Made by a program: the position numbers and the translations under genes | Origin: Caldilineaceae bacterium | GTDB lineage: Bacteria > Chloroflexota > Anaerolineae > Caldilineales > Caldilineaceae | Length of the DNA stretch: 8,300 nucleotides | Assembly (NCBI GenBank): GCA_012032975.1 | Contig: JAAUPU010000087.1 | Coordinates: 1-8,300, forward strand | Direction of reading: 5' to 3' | Notes under the pieces: generated by a model | Database searches by the model: none | Told to the model about the DNA's origin: nothing | Seen by the model: the letters and a program-made list of their open reading frames with translations, nothing else | In this document: positions 1-4,998 of the stretch, piece after piece | How the letters are laid out: every line of letters begins with the position of its first letter | Numbering within the stretch: the first letter of the stretch is position 1

Positions 1-140
1 ACAAAGTCTGCCTCTATTTCGTCCACCTGTGCCGGCGACAGGGGATTGTTCGGCGCGAAAAATGGATCGATTACCAGCTTCACGCCGTCGCTCTCCACGG
101 TGAACGCAGAATGGCCAAAATAGCGTAGTCTTGTCGTCAT
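1..140 (-). CDS. UPF0173-like metal-dependent hydrolase, N-terminal part (runs off the left edge)
   Basis: Only the first 46 codons are in the window. The translation begins MTTRLRYFGHSAFTVES and continues through a VIDPFF and NNPLSP stretch. This is the typical start of the UPF0173 / YtkL-type metallo-beta-lactamase-fold hydrolases (Y-x-GHSAF, then L-I-DPF, then NPL). The metal-binding HxHxDH motif would lie beyond the edge, so metal binding cannot be checked here. The ATG at 138-140 is preceded on the minus strand by GGAGG with 6 nt spacing, a strong ribosome binding site that fixes the start. The substrate of this family is generally unknown. The gene follows the nuo genes on the same strand but is separated from them by a strong terminator, so it is probably its own transcription unit. 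No convincing promoter was seen between 141 and 207. Confidence 0.8.
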   Translation of the reverse strand, partial: MTTRLRYFGHSAFTVESDGVKLVIDPFFAPNNPLSPAQVDEIEADF

Positions 141-207
141 GAGCTTCCTCCAGGTCGCTGGATTTCCATCACTCGTACTCGCTGACCTGTTGCAAAAATA
201 TCCGTGC

Positions 208-249
208 AAAAAACATGAGCCAGACTCACCCGGCAGGCAAGTCTGGCTC
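208..249 (-). terminator. Intrinsic terminator closing the nuoB-nuoCD-nuoI operon
   Basis: On the minus strand there is a perfect 10-bp stem, GAGCCAGACT (249-240) pairing with AGTCTGGCTC (226-217). The loop has 13 nt, and a TTTTTT run (213-208) follows 3 nt after the stem. This is a classic rho-independent terminator read leftward. It ends the nuo transcript about 100-150 nt after the nuoI stop and isolates the hydrolase gene. On the plus strand there is no T-run after the stem, so it should act in one direction only. The rest of the non-coding stretch (250-345) shows no other clear signal. Confidence 0.88.
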
Positions 250-345
250 CCTGAATTCGATCTCGATCTTAGCTGCGTGTCAGTAGAGTAACCGTGCGGT
301 CGTCAACGCATTCGTCGCTAAGACGAGAGCCAGTTCCACGCCCGA

Positions 346-398
346 TCAGCCGCCACTTTCGGCCTTGCGCGCCTGCGCCCTCTCTGCGGCTTTACGTT
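346..398 (-). other. Out-of-frame continuation of nuoI coding sequence (probable 1-base frameshift)
   Basis: The nuoI frame stops with TGA at 399-401. Adding one A to the AAAA run (plus strand TTTT at 419-422) would continue the reading as KKARLEELKRKAAERAQARK and then AESGG, stopping at 346-348. This restored tail resembles the in-frame stretch LEELKKQAAAKAAARKG (residues 225-241), with 11 of 17 positions identical. A random frame would be unlikely to give this match. The corrected protein would have 287 residues instead of 269. The cause could be a homopolymer error in the sequence, a real mutation in a dispensable tail, or, less likely, slippage during expression. Confidence 0.65.
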
Positions 399-1208
399 TC
401 AGTTCTTCGAGGCGCGCCTTTTGGCTTCGGCATCTTCTTCATTCGATGACGCGTCGGCCGTCGTGGCCGCAGTGGCCGCACCATCGCCCTTCCGGGCTGC
501 GGCTTTGGCGGCTGCCTGCTTCTTCAATTCTTCCAACTCTTCAGGCGAACGGGTTGGCTTGGCCGCGTCTTTCGCCTGCTTCTCGGCCTCTGCCTTGGCC
601 TTGGCTTCCGCCTTGGCACGATCATCTTCCTCTTTTTGAAGACGAATTGCTTCTTCCTCGGAAAATTGTGTCGGCCACAGCGCAGCATAATACTCGACTG
701 GCACGGTCAGTTCGGCCTTGTCATAGACAAGATGAGGATAGCGATCGTAAACGGCCAACTCGTAGTCGTGGTTCATCTTGATTGCATCGAAGGGGCAGAA
801 CTCCACACAAAAACTGCAACTCATGCAGACCGCCGCATCGATAAAAAATTCGGCAGGTCGCGCCACTGGCTTGCCCTGGGCATCACTGTCACGCACAATC
901 CAGATGCACTGTGGTGGGCAGACTTTGGCGCAGATGCCGCAAGCCGTGCATTTGTCTTCGCCTTTTTGGGTATCCCAGATCAACATGGGGATATAGCGAA
1001 AGCGTTCCGGCAGCAGGCGTTTCTCTTCGGGATATTGGATGGTAAGCAACCCATCCTGGGTGATCGGCTGCTCGATGATCCGACGTCCCTGCCCCAGATC
1101 CGTGCTGTCTTCATAGCGGCTGGGTGTCTGCTTTCGATTGTCGGCAAACGAATCTTTGAAATGTTTGTAGGTGACGCCCAAACCCTTGAGTAAACCTGAT
1201 CCAAACAT
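399..1208 (-). CDS. nuoI: NADH-quinone oxidoreductase subunit I (NuoI) with a long charged C-terminal tail
   Basis: NuoI carries clusters N6a and N6b, which pass electrons to N2 in the peripheral arm of complex I at the cytoplasmic membrane face. Two ferredoxin-type motifs are visible: Cys87-x2-Cys90-x2-Cys93-x3-Cys97-Pro and Cys128-x2-Cys131-x2-Cys134-x3-Cys138-Pro. The family motif IQYPEE (57-62) and PERFRY (67-72) precede them. Most NuoI proteins have about 150-180 residues. This one has 269, for two reasons. About 30 extra polar residues (around 22-53) sit between the N-terminal helix segment and the QYPEE motif, and a Lys/Glu/Ala-rich, probably helical tail starts near residue 185. The ATG at 1206-1208 lies 14 nt after the nuoCD stop, with a modest AAGGGA ribosome binding site. 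The gene is last in the operon. The 3' end looks frameshifted (see 346-398), so the true C-terminus is probably 18 residues longer. The identification is secure; the exact end is not. Confidence 0.95.
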   Translation of the reverse strand: MFGSGLLKGLGVTYKHFKDSFADNRKQTPSRYEDSTDLGQGRRIIEQPITQDGLLTIQYPEEKRLLPERFRYIPMLIWDTQKGEDKCTACGICAKVCPPQCIWIVRDSDAQGKPVARPAEFFIDAAVCMSCSFCVEFCPFDAIKMNHDYELAVYDRYPHLVYDKAELTVPVEYYAALWPTQFSEEEAIRLQKEEDDRAKAEAKAKAEAEKQAKDAAKPTRSPEELEELKKQAAAKAAARKGDGAATAATTADASSNEEDAEAKRRASKN

Positions 1209-1222
1209 GTTGATCCCTTTTC

Positions 1223-3010
1223 CTAACGGTCCACTTCGCCCAACACAATGTCGATAGCACCCAAAATGACGACCGCATCGGCGATCTTATAGCCCACCGA
1301 CATCGGGCCTAGCGCGTTCAGGTTGATATAGCTCGGCGCGCGCACATGATAACGATAGGGGTTCGGTTTGCCATCGCTGGCAAGAAAGAAGCCAAGCTCG
1401 CCCTTGGGGGCCTCGACGCGGACGTACACCTCTCCCTCGGGTGGGCGTAGTGTATAGCCGCCTTTGCCCCCCATGATTTCGCCCTCTGGCAAGTCGCGAA
1501 TCGCCTGCTGCACGATCTTGACGCTCTCCCGCGCTTCAAGCAATCGGATATAGTACCGCGCATAGATATCGCTTTCGGGCAACGTGGGAATGTCAAAGTC
1601 GAAACGATCATAGATGCAGTATGGCTCGGCCTTGCGAATGTCGTAGGCCAAGCCTGCGGCTCGAATCATCGGGCCGCTGACACTGAGCGAGATCAAGTCT
1701 TCGGCGGAGAGATAACCAACGCCGCGTCCACGCGCCTTGACGATTTCGTTGTCGCTCAGAAGGCGATCCAGTTCATCCAACGTGCGCGGCAACCGTTCGT
1801 TGGCCAGGTAGGAGACACGGTCCGCCCAACCGGGTGTCAGGTCGCGCACCACGCCGCCGAACCGCATATAGTTGCACATCAATCGCGCACCGCTGATCTC
1901 CTCGAAGAGATCAAGCATCATCTCGCGCTCTTCAATCGCGTAGAGTGCAGGCGTCTGGAGTGCGCCCAGATCGTTGAGGATAAAACCGATCGACCAGAGG
2001 TGATTGATGATGCGGGTCATCTCGGCGACGATCACACGGATATATTGGGCCCGTTCGGGCACTTCGATGTCGGCCAGCTTCTCGACTGCAAGGGCATAGG
2101 CGAGGTTGTTGCTCATCGAGTTGATATAGTCGAGACGGTCGGTGAAGGGCATGTTCATCAACCAGGTGTTGCGTTCGCCGATCTTCTCGTGGTTGCGATG
2201 CAGGTAGCCCATCTCCGGTTCGAGCGCGAGGATCGTCTCGCCTTCGATCCGGGTCAGCATTCGGAAAACGCCGTGGGTGCTGGGGTGATGTGGCCCCAGG
2301 TTGACCACGATGCTCTCCGTCTCAAGCTCGCCATTCTCAACATGATGGGGTGCCTGACTCACCGGAACATAGGTGATCGGCTCTTCCCAGCTATCTGGAT
2401 CCCAGCCAGCAGGGTAAGTTGTGTTTTTGCCCCAGGGCAGCTTGTCCTCGTGCCATTCGTAGCCTTTGGCAGGGTGACGGCTCTTGAAAGGTTTGCCCTC
2501 TTCCTCGAAATAGGCTTCCTTCCAATCCTTGCGCATGGGGTACCCGTGAAAGCCCTCCCACATCAAGACGCGACGCAGGTTAGGATGACCTTCAAACTTG
2601 ATGCCGTAAAGGTCGTAGACTTCACACTCCTGAAGATTGGCCCCCGGATAGACTGCGGTCGCCGATGGTACGCTATCGTCATCGCCAACGCGCACGCGCA
2701 GCGACAGATGCCCACCACCCTTCTTGGTGCTATAAAGATTGTAGACCACCTCAAAGCGAGCGTCTACGCCGGTTCGTAGCTTGCCGCCATAGCTCGAATA
2801 GTCGACACAGGTCAGATTGGAAAGAAAGTCGTACGATTCCTGGTCGCGAAGGTGAGTCAACAGGTCGAGCAATTTCTCTGGCGTGACAACCAGCGAAGGC
2901 TCAGTCGCCTCTGCCCATTTGCCAATAACCGCACCGGGCACAGCGTCATTATACGGATAAACAGTTTCTTCAGCTTGAGCTTCCGCCACCAGGGCTTCTG
3001 TGATACTCAT
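1223..3010 (-). CDS. nuoCD: Fused NADH-quinone oxidoreductase subunit C/D (NuoCD)
   Basis: This is a natural fusion of the 30-kDa (NuoC) and 49-kDa (NuoD) complex I subunits, about 595 aa, which is the usual size for such fusions. NuoC occupies roughly residues 25-215, with its signature near 129-162 (ECEVYDLYGIKF, GHPNLRRVLM, GYPMRKDW). NuoD starts near residue 233 with NLGPHHPSTHGV (237-248). It continues through GYLHRNHEK (268-276) and DRLDY (291-295), and ends with VILGAIDIVLGEVDR. With NuoB it forms the quinone-reduction site. NuoD is related to the large subunit of [NiFe] hydrogenases but, as expected for complex I, lacks the nickel cysteines. I chose the ATG at 3008-3010, which has an AAAGAGA element 6 nt upstream. 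A TTG two codons earlier (3014-3016) is possible but would sit directly against that element. The gene lies 45 nt after nuoB and 14 nt before nuoI, clearly one transcription unit. C-D fusion occurs in several phyla, so the fusion alone is not unusual. Confidence 0.96.
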   Translation of the reverse strand: MSITEALVAEAQAEETVYPYNDAVPGAVIGKWAEATEPSLVVTPEKLLDLLTHLRDQESYDFLSNLTCVDYSSYGGKLRTGVDARFEVVYNLYSTKKGGGHLSLRVRVGDDDSVPSATAVYPGANLQECEVYDLYGIKFEGHPNLRRVLMWEGFHGYPMRKDWKEAYFEEEGKPFKSRHPAKGYEWHEDKLPWGKNTTYPAGWDPDSWEEPITYVPVSQAPHHVENGELETESIVVNLGPHHPSTHGVFRMLTRIEGETILALEPEMGYLHRNHEKIGERNTWLMNMPFTDRLDYINSMSNNLAYALAVEKLADIEVPERAQYIRVIVAEMTRIINHLWSIGFILNDLGALQTPALYAIEEREMMLDLFEEISGARLMCNYMRFGGVVRDLTPGWADRVSYLANERLPRTLDELDRLLSDNEIVKARGRGVGYLSAEDLISLSVSGPMIRAAGLAYDIRKAEPYCIYDRFDFDIPTLPESDIYARYYIRLLEARESVKIVQQAIRDLPEGEIMGGKGGYTLRPPEGEVYVRVEAPKGELGFFLASDGKPNPYRYHVRAPSYINLNALGPMSVGYKIADAVVILGAIDIVLGEVDR

Positions 3011-3055
3011 GGGCAATCTCTTTCAGCGGTGCGATTGAGGCCAAGGGTCAGCGAA

Positions 3056-3838
3056 TTAGGCAGGCTGGCGAGCCTTGGCGTGATAACGCTGGCGGACCTC
3101 TTCCAGCCTTGTCTTCACGTCGGCAGGCAGTGCCTCTGGCATGACTCTGGCAACTTCTACAGTGGAAGCAGCAGAAGCGCCAGCACCCAGCGTATGCTCG
3201 CGAATCAATTGGACCTGACGTGGGTCAAAGACATCTGGTCCCAAAATTGGCACCGGCACAAATTCAGACGTACCCTTGCGATACCAGGCAACCTTGGCAA
3301 TTGATTGGCGTTCCACTTTTTCATGTAGCTTTAGCAGGCCATAGATCAAGGCCTCTGGCGTAGGAGGACAGCCAGGCACATACACATCGACCGGAAGATA
3401 TTTGTCGATGCCGCTGACCACATTGTAGCCCTCTTTGAAGGGACCGCCGCCTGTTGCGCACGCTCCCATACTGAGCACATAGCGCGGTTCCGCCATCTGG
3501 TTGTAAATGCGCACGATGGCCGGAACCATCTTCTTGGTGACGGTTCCAGAAACAATCATCAGATCGCTCTGTCTCGGGCTTGGGCGCATGACCTCCATCC
3601 CAAAACGAGCCAAGTCGTAGCGGCTGGCCGCGGTCGCGATCATCTCGATCGCACAGCAAGCAAGGCCGAACAGCAGCGGCCACATGCTCGACTTTCGGCT
3701 CCAGTTGTACACCTTGTCCACAGAGGTGACCACAACGTTGGCCTGGAGCTCTTCCGGCACAACGATCGTGTCATGAGCAAGCTGGTGTACCTGCTCCTGC
3801 TTCAATTCTTGGAATCGTTCAATAGAAGTGTCTGCCAT
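3056..3838 (-). CDS. nuoB: NADH-quinone oxidoreductase subunit B (NuoB)
   Basis: NuoB (PSST) holds cluster N2, the last Fe-S centre before quinone in complex I. Numbering here includes one codon before the chosen ATG. The ligands are all present: Cys62-Cys63 in GLACCAIEM, Cys128 in GACATGGG and Cys158 in [11 protein letters not shown]. The family stretch around RYDLARFG and [18 protein letters not shown] (75-102) is intact. Homologues usually end soon after the [11 protein letters not shown] helix. This protein has about 80 further residues, including an Ala/Ser-rich linker (219-227) and a basic, probably helical end (242-260). The ATG at 3836-3838 is preferred. A TTG directly before it (3839-3841) also lies in frame, and no strong ribosome binding site separates the two. 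The gene heads the nuoB-nuoCD-nuoI operon. nuoA, normally directly upstream, is absent; a flavodoxin gene is there instead. Confidence 0.95.
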   Translation of the reverse strand: MADTSIERFQELKQEQVHQLAHDTIVVPEELQANVVVTSVDKVYNWSRKSSMWPLLFGLACCAIEMIATAASRYDLARFGMEVMRPSPRQSDLMIVSGTVTKKMVPAIVRIYNQMAEPRYVLSMGACATGGGPFKEGYNVVSGIDKYLPVDVYVPGCPPTPEALIYGLLKLHEKVERQSIAKVAWYRKGTSEFVPVPILGPDVFDPRQVQLIREHTLGAGASAASTVEVARVMPEALPADVKTRLEEVRQRYHAKARQPA

Positions 3839-3912
3839 CAATCAGGCTTTCTCAGTCGCTGTCCCAAATAAAATTGGGTAGGGCAAGGGACGGGCAAGTT
3901 GAATTGCTCAAA

Positions 3913-3941
3913 ATTCTACATGATGCCACCGGCACATGCAA
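3913..3941 (-). promoter_or_regulatory. Probable sigma70-type promoter of nuoB-nuoCD-nuoI
   Basis: On the minus strand TTGCAT (3941-3936) and TAGAAT (3918-3913) are separated by exactly 17 nt. The -10 box matches the consensus at five of six positions and the -35 box at three. Transcription would start near 3906, giving a leader of about 67 nt before nuoB. That leader contains a small inverted repeat, CCCAA-6-TTGGG (3863-3878). The site lies in the 161-bp gap between flavodoxin and nuoB. The nuo genes can therefore be transcribed independently, although read-through from the flavodoxin promoter is not excluded because no terminator was found in the gap. Confidence 0.5.
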
Positions 3942-3999
3942 CTTTTGGTCCAAAGACGGGCGCCTGGCAGAGCTACTCGAAAGACAGCGTCCAGGTCGC

Positions 4000-4548
4000 C
4001 TAGCCTGCCGGTTCCGCTACCGGCATGGGCAGGCCAAATTGTTCCATCACCCAATAGATCCAGTTGACGACGCGCTGGCGCGTCCGTTCCGGCTGATTGT
4101 CGTCATCGAGAGGCAGGCCCATGAAAGTGCCTTCGAAAGCACCTCGCGAGAATTCAAATTCGTAACCATCGACGGGCCAAAACCCGACAAGCTCACCGCC
4201 GCGCGCCGCGACCTTGTTGCCGATGATGCCGATTGCATCCACAAAGCTGTTGGAGTAGCCGTACTGATCGCCGTTGCCAAAGAGAGCGATCTTGCGACCG
4301 CCAAAGTCAACGGCATCCAATTCGCTGAATTTCAGATCCCAGTCATCCTGGAGCTCGCCGATATTCCATGTAGAGCAGCCGAAGATCAGATATTGATAGT
4401 TTTCCATCACTTTGAGATTGTCGGCGGACACAATTGCCAGATCGACGGTAGCCACGCCGCTGCGCTCGACCTCTTCTTTGATGATGTTGGCGGCATTCTC
4501 TCCCGCACCGGTGGAACTTCCGTAAAAAAGTCCGATTTTCTCAGCCAT
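4000..4548 (-). CDS. fldA: Long-chain flavodoxin
   Basis: A soluble FMN-binding electron carrier that replaces ferredoxin in many bacteria, often under iron shortage. At 182 aa it is a full-length long-chain flavodoxin. The phosphate loop is FYGSSTGAGENAA (8-20). The first flavin loop is CSTWNIGELQDDW (58-70), with the Trp expected to stack on the flavin. The second is FGNGDQYGYSNSFVDAIG, with the stacking Tyr. The long-chain signature follows (DGYEFEFSRA, then GLPLDDDNQPERTRQRVVNW). The ATG at 4546-4548 has only a weak ribosome binding site (GGGA 9 nt upstream). A consensus promoter about 140 nt upstream drives it. It lies upstream of nuoB on the same strand and divergent from the radical SAM operon. 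It could serve either: as electron donor to complex I lacking the NADH module, or as reductant for radical SAM enzymes. The partner cannot be told from sequence. Family assignment is very secure; the gene symbol follows common usage. Confidence 0.93.
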   Translation of the reverse strand: MAEKIGLFYGSSTGAGENAANIIKEEVERSGVATVDLAIVSADNLKVMENYQYLIFGCSTWNIGELQDDWDLKFSELDAVDFGGRKIALFGNGDQYGYSNSFVDAIGIIGNKVAARGGELVGFWPVDGYEFEFSRGAFEGTFMGLPLDDDNQPERTRQRVVNWIYWVMEQFGLPMPVAEPAG

Positions 4549-4693
4549 CTCTCGTGTTCCCAGTTAGAAAATGGTTGGAAGCGCTGACAAATCAGGCCTG
4601 CATCCCATGATTGATGTTCAACGGTTGGGCAGTATGAAATATCTCCGACAGACCTTGCGCGCCAGATGGCCCACCGTCTGCAACTCGCAACGG

Positions 4694-4723
4694 ATTATAA
4701 CTGTTGCCTTCTCAGCTTGTCAA
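4694..4723 (-). promoter_or_regulatory. Consensus sigma70 promoter of the flavodoxin gene
   Basis: On the minus strand TTGACA (4723-4718) and TATAAT (4699-4694) are separated by 18 nt. Both hexamers match the consensus exactly. An A-run (7 A) lies just upstream of the -35 box. Transcription should begin near 4687, leaving a leader of about 138 nt before the ATG at 4548. The leader contains short inverted repeats (for example CAGAC pairing with GTCTG, and GCCATCTGGC) but no terminator or riboswitch I recognise. A promoter this strong usually needs a repressor or leader control to be regulated. Confidence 0.8.
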
Positions 4724-4770
4724 GTACTTTTTTTCACAAGCCGTGCTTTGGCATGGCAAACTGCCGACAA

Positions 4771-4794
4771 TATTTATCATAAATTTCATAACAA
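4771..4794. promoter_or_regulatory. AT-rich block with inverted repeat between divergent promoters
   Basis: This 24-bp block has only 3 G/C bases and lies directly upstream of the rightward -35 box, the position of an UP element. It contains a perfect inverted repeat, ATTTAT-C-ATAAAT (4772-4784). The 6-1-6 shape loosely recalls Fur/PerR-family boxes, which would fit an iron- or redox-regulated flavodoxin, but the match to any consensus is partial. It may be an operator acting on the rightward promoter, or simply an UP element. Confidence 0.4.
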
Positions 4795-4823
4795 TTGACA
4801 GCGACCGGTCCACATGGTATACT
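4795..4823 (+). promoter_or_regulatory. Strong sigma70 promoter of the radical SAM operon
   Basis: TTGACA (4795-4800) and TATACT (4818-4823) are separated by 17 nt; the -35 is perfect and the -10 has five of six matches. Transcription would start near 4829-4831. A small inverted repeat, CGCGG-7-CCGCG (4825-4841), covers the predicted start site and could be an operator. The gene begins only at 4999, so the transcript carries a long untranslated leader. Confidence 0.8.
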
Positions 4824-4829
4824 CCGCGG

Positions 4830-4998
4830 CCTAAATCCGCGCCGGGTGACGGGTAGATTTCCCGCCCCATCCGGTGTGAGATACGATTGGGTTGGCGCTC
4901 GACGATAGCGCTGATCGTAAATCCAATGACATGGCTCCCAGACGAGTGGGAAGCGTAGCCTGCGAGGTTCTTTATATCGCAGAGTGGAGGGTGTGTAA
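4830..4998 (+). promoter_or_regulatory. Structured 5' leader RNA of the radical SAM operon, candidate riboswitch or riboregulator
   Basis: About 170 nt lie between the predicted start site and the GTG at 4999. Four hairpins can be drawn by eye. (1) CCGGGTG (4842-4848) pairs with CATCCGG (4868-4874), enclosing CGGG (4850-4853) with CCCG (4861-4864). (2) ATTGGGTT (4886-4893) pairs with AATCCAAT (4920-4927), enclosing GCGCT (4895-4899) with AGCGC (4907-4911). (3) GCTCCCA (4934-4940) pairs with TGGGAAGC (4947-4954) with one bulge. (4) CTGCGA (4960-4965) pairs with TCGCAG (4977-4982). In addition TACGAT (4882-4887) can pair with ATCGTA (4914-4919), crossing hairpin 2; this is a pseudoknot or a switch. 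The last hairpin ends 3 nt before the GGAGGG ribosome binding site (4986-4991), placed 7 nt before the GTG. No conserved core of cobalamin, SAM, TPP, Moco, c-di-GMP, glycine or T-box RNAs was recognised. Confidence 0.5.

Noticed and set aside
365..1193. Several plus-strand open frames opposite nuoI
   Set aside because: They are shadows of the high-GC, Ala/Lys/Glu-rich nuoI reading frame. Low-complexity Ser/Ala translations are what this produces.
2000..2779. A 259-codon open frame on the plus strand
   Set aside because: It is antisense to nuoCD, whose protein is strongly conserved through this whole stretch. The translation has no recognisable domain and there is no ribosome binding site or promoter of its own.
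3874..4587. A 237-codon open frame on the plus strand across the flavodoxin gene
   Set aside because: It mirrors the flavodoxin coding sequence, which carries every family motif on the minus strand. The translated product shows no domain.
4602..4620. Short leader ORF (about 14 codons) upstream of flavodoxin on the minus strand
   Set aside because: It has no ribosome binding site and no notable residue run, so an attenuator peptide is not supported.
4957..4985. A tRNA-like arm with GGTTC in its loop
   Set aside because: Only one arm resembles the T-arm. There is no acceptor stem, D-arm or anticodon arm at the right distances.
4830..4998. Known riboswitch (cobalamin, SAM, TPP, Moco or c-di-GMP class) or T-box
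   Set aside because: I looked for the conserved cores of these classes and found none. The leader is therefore reported as unclassified rather than named.
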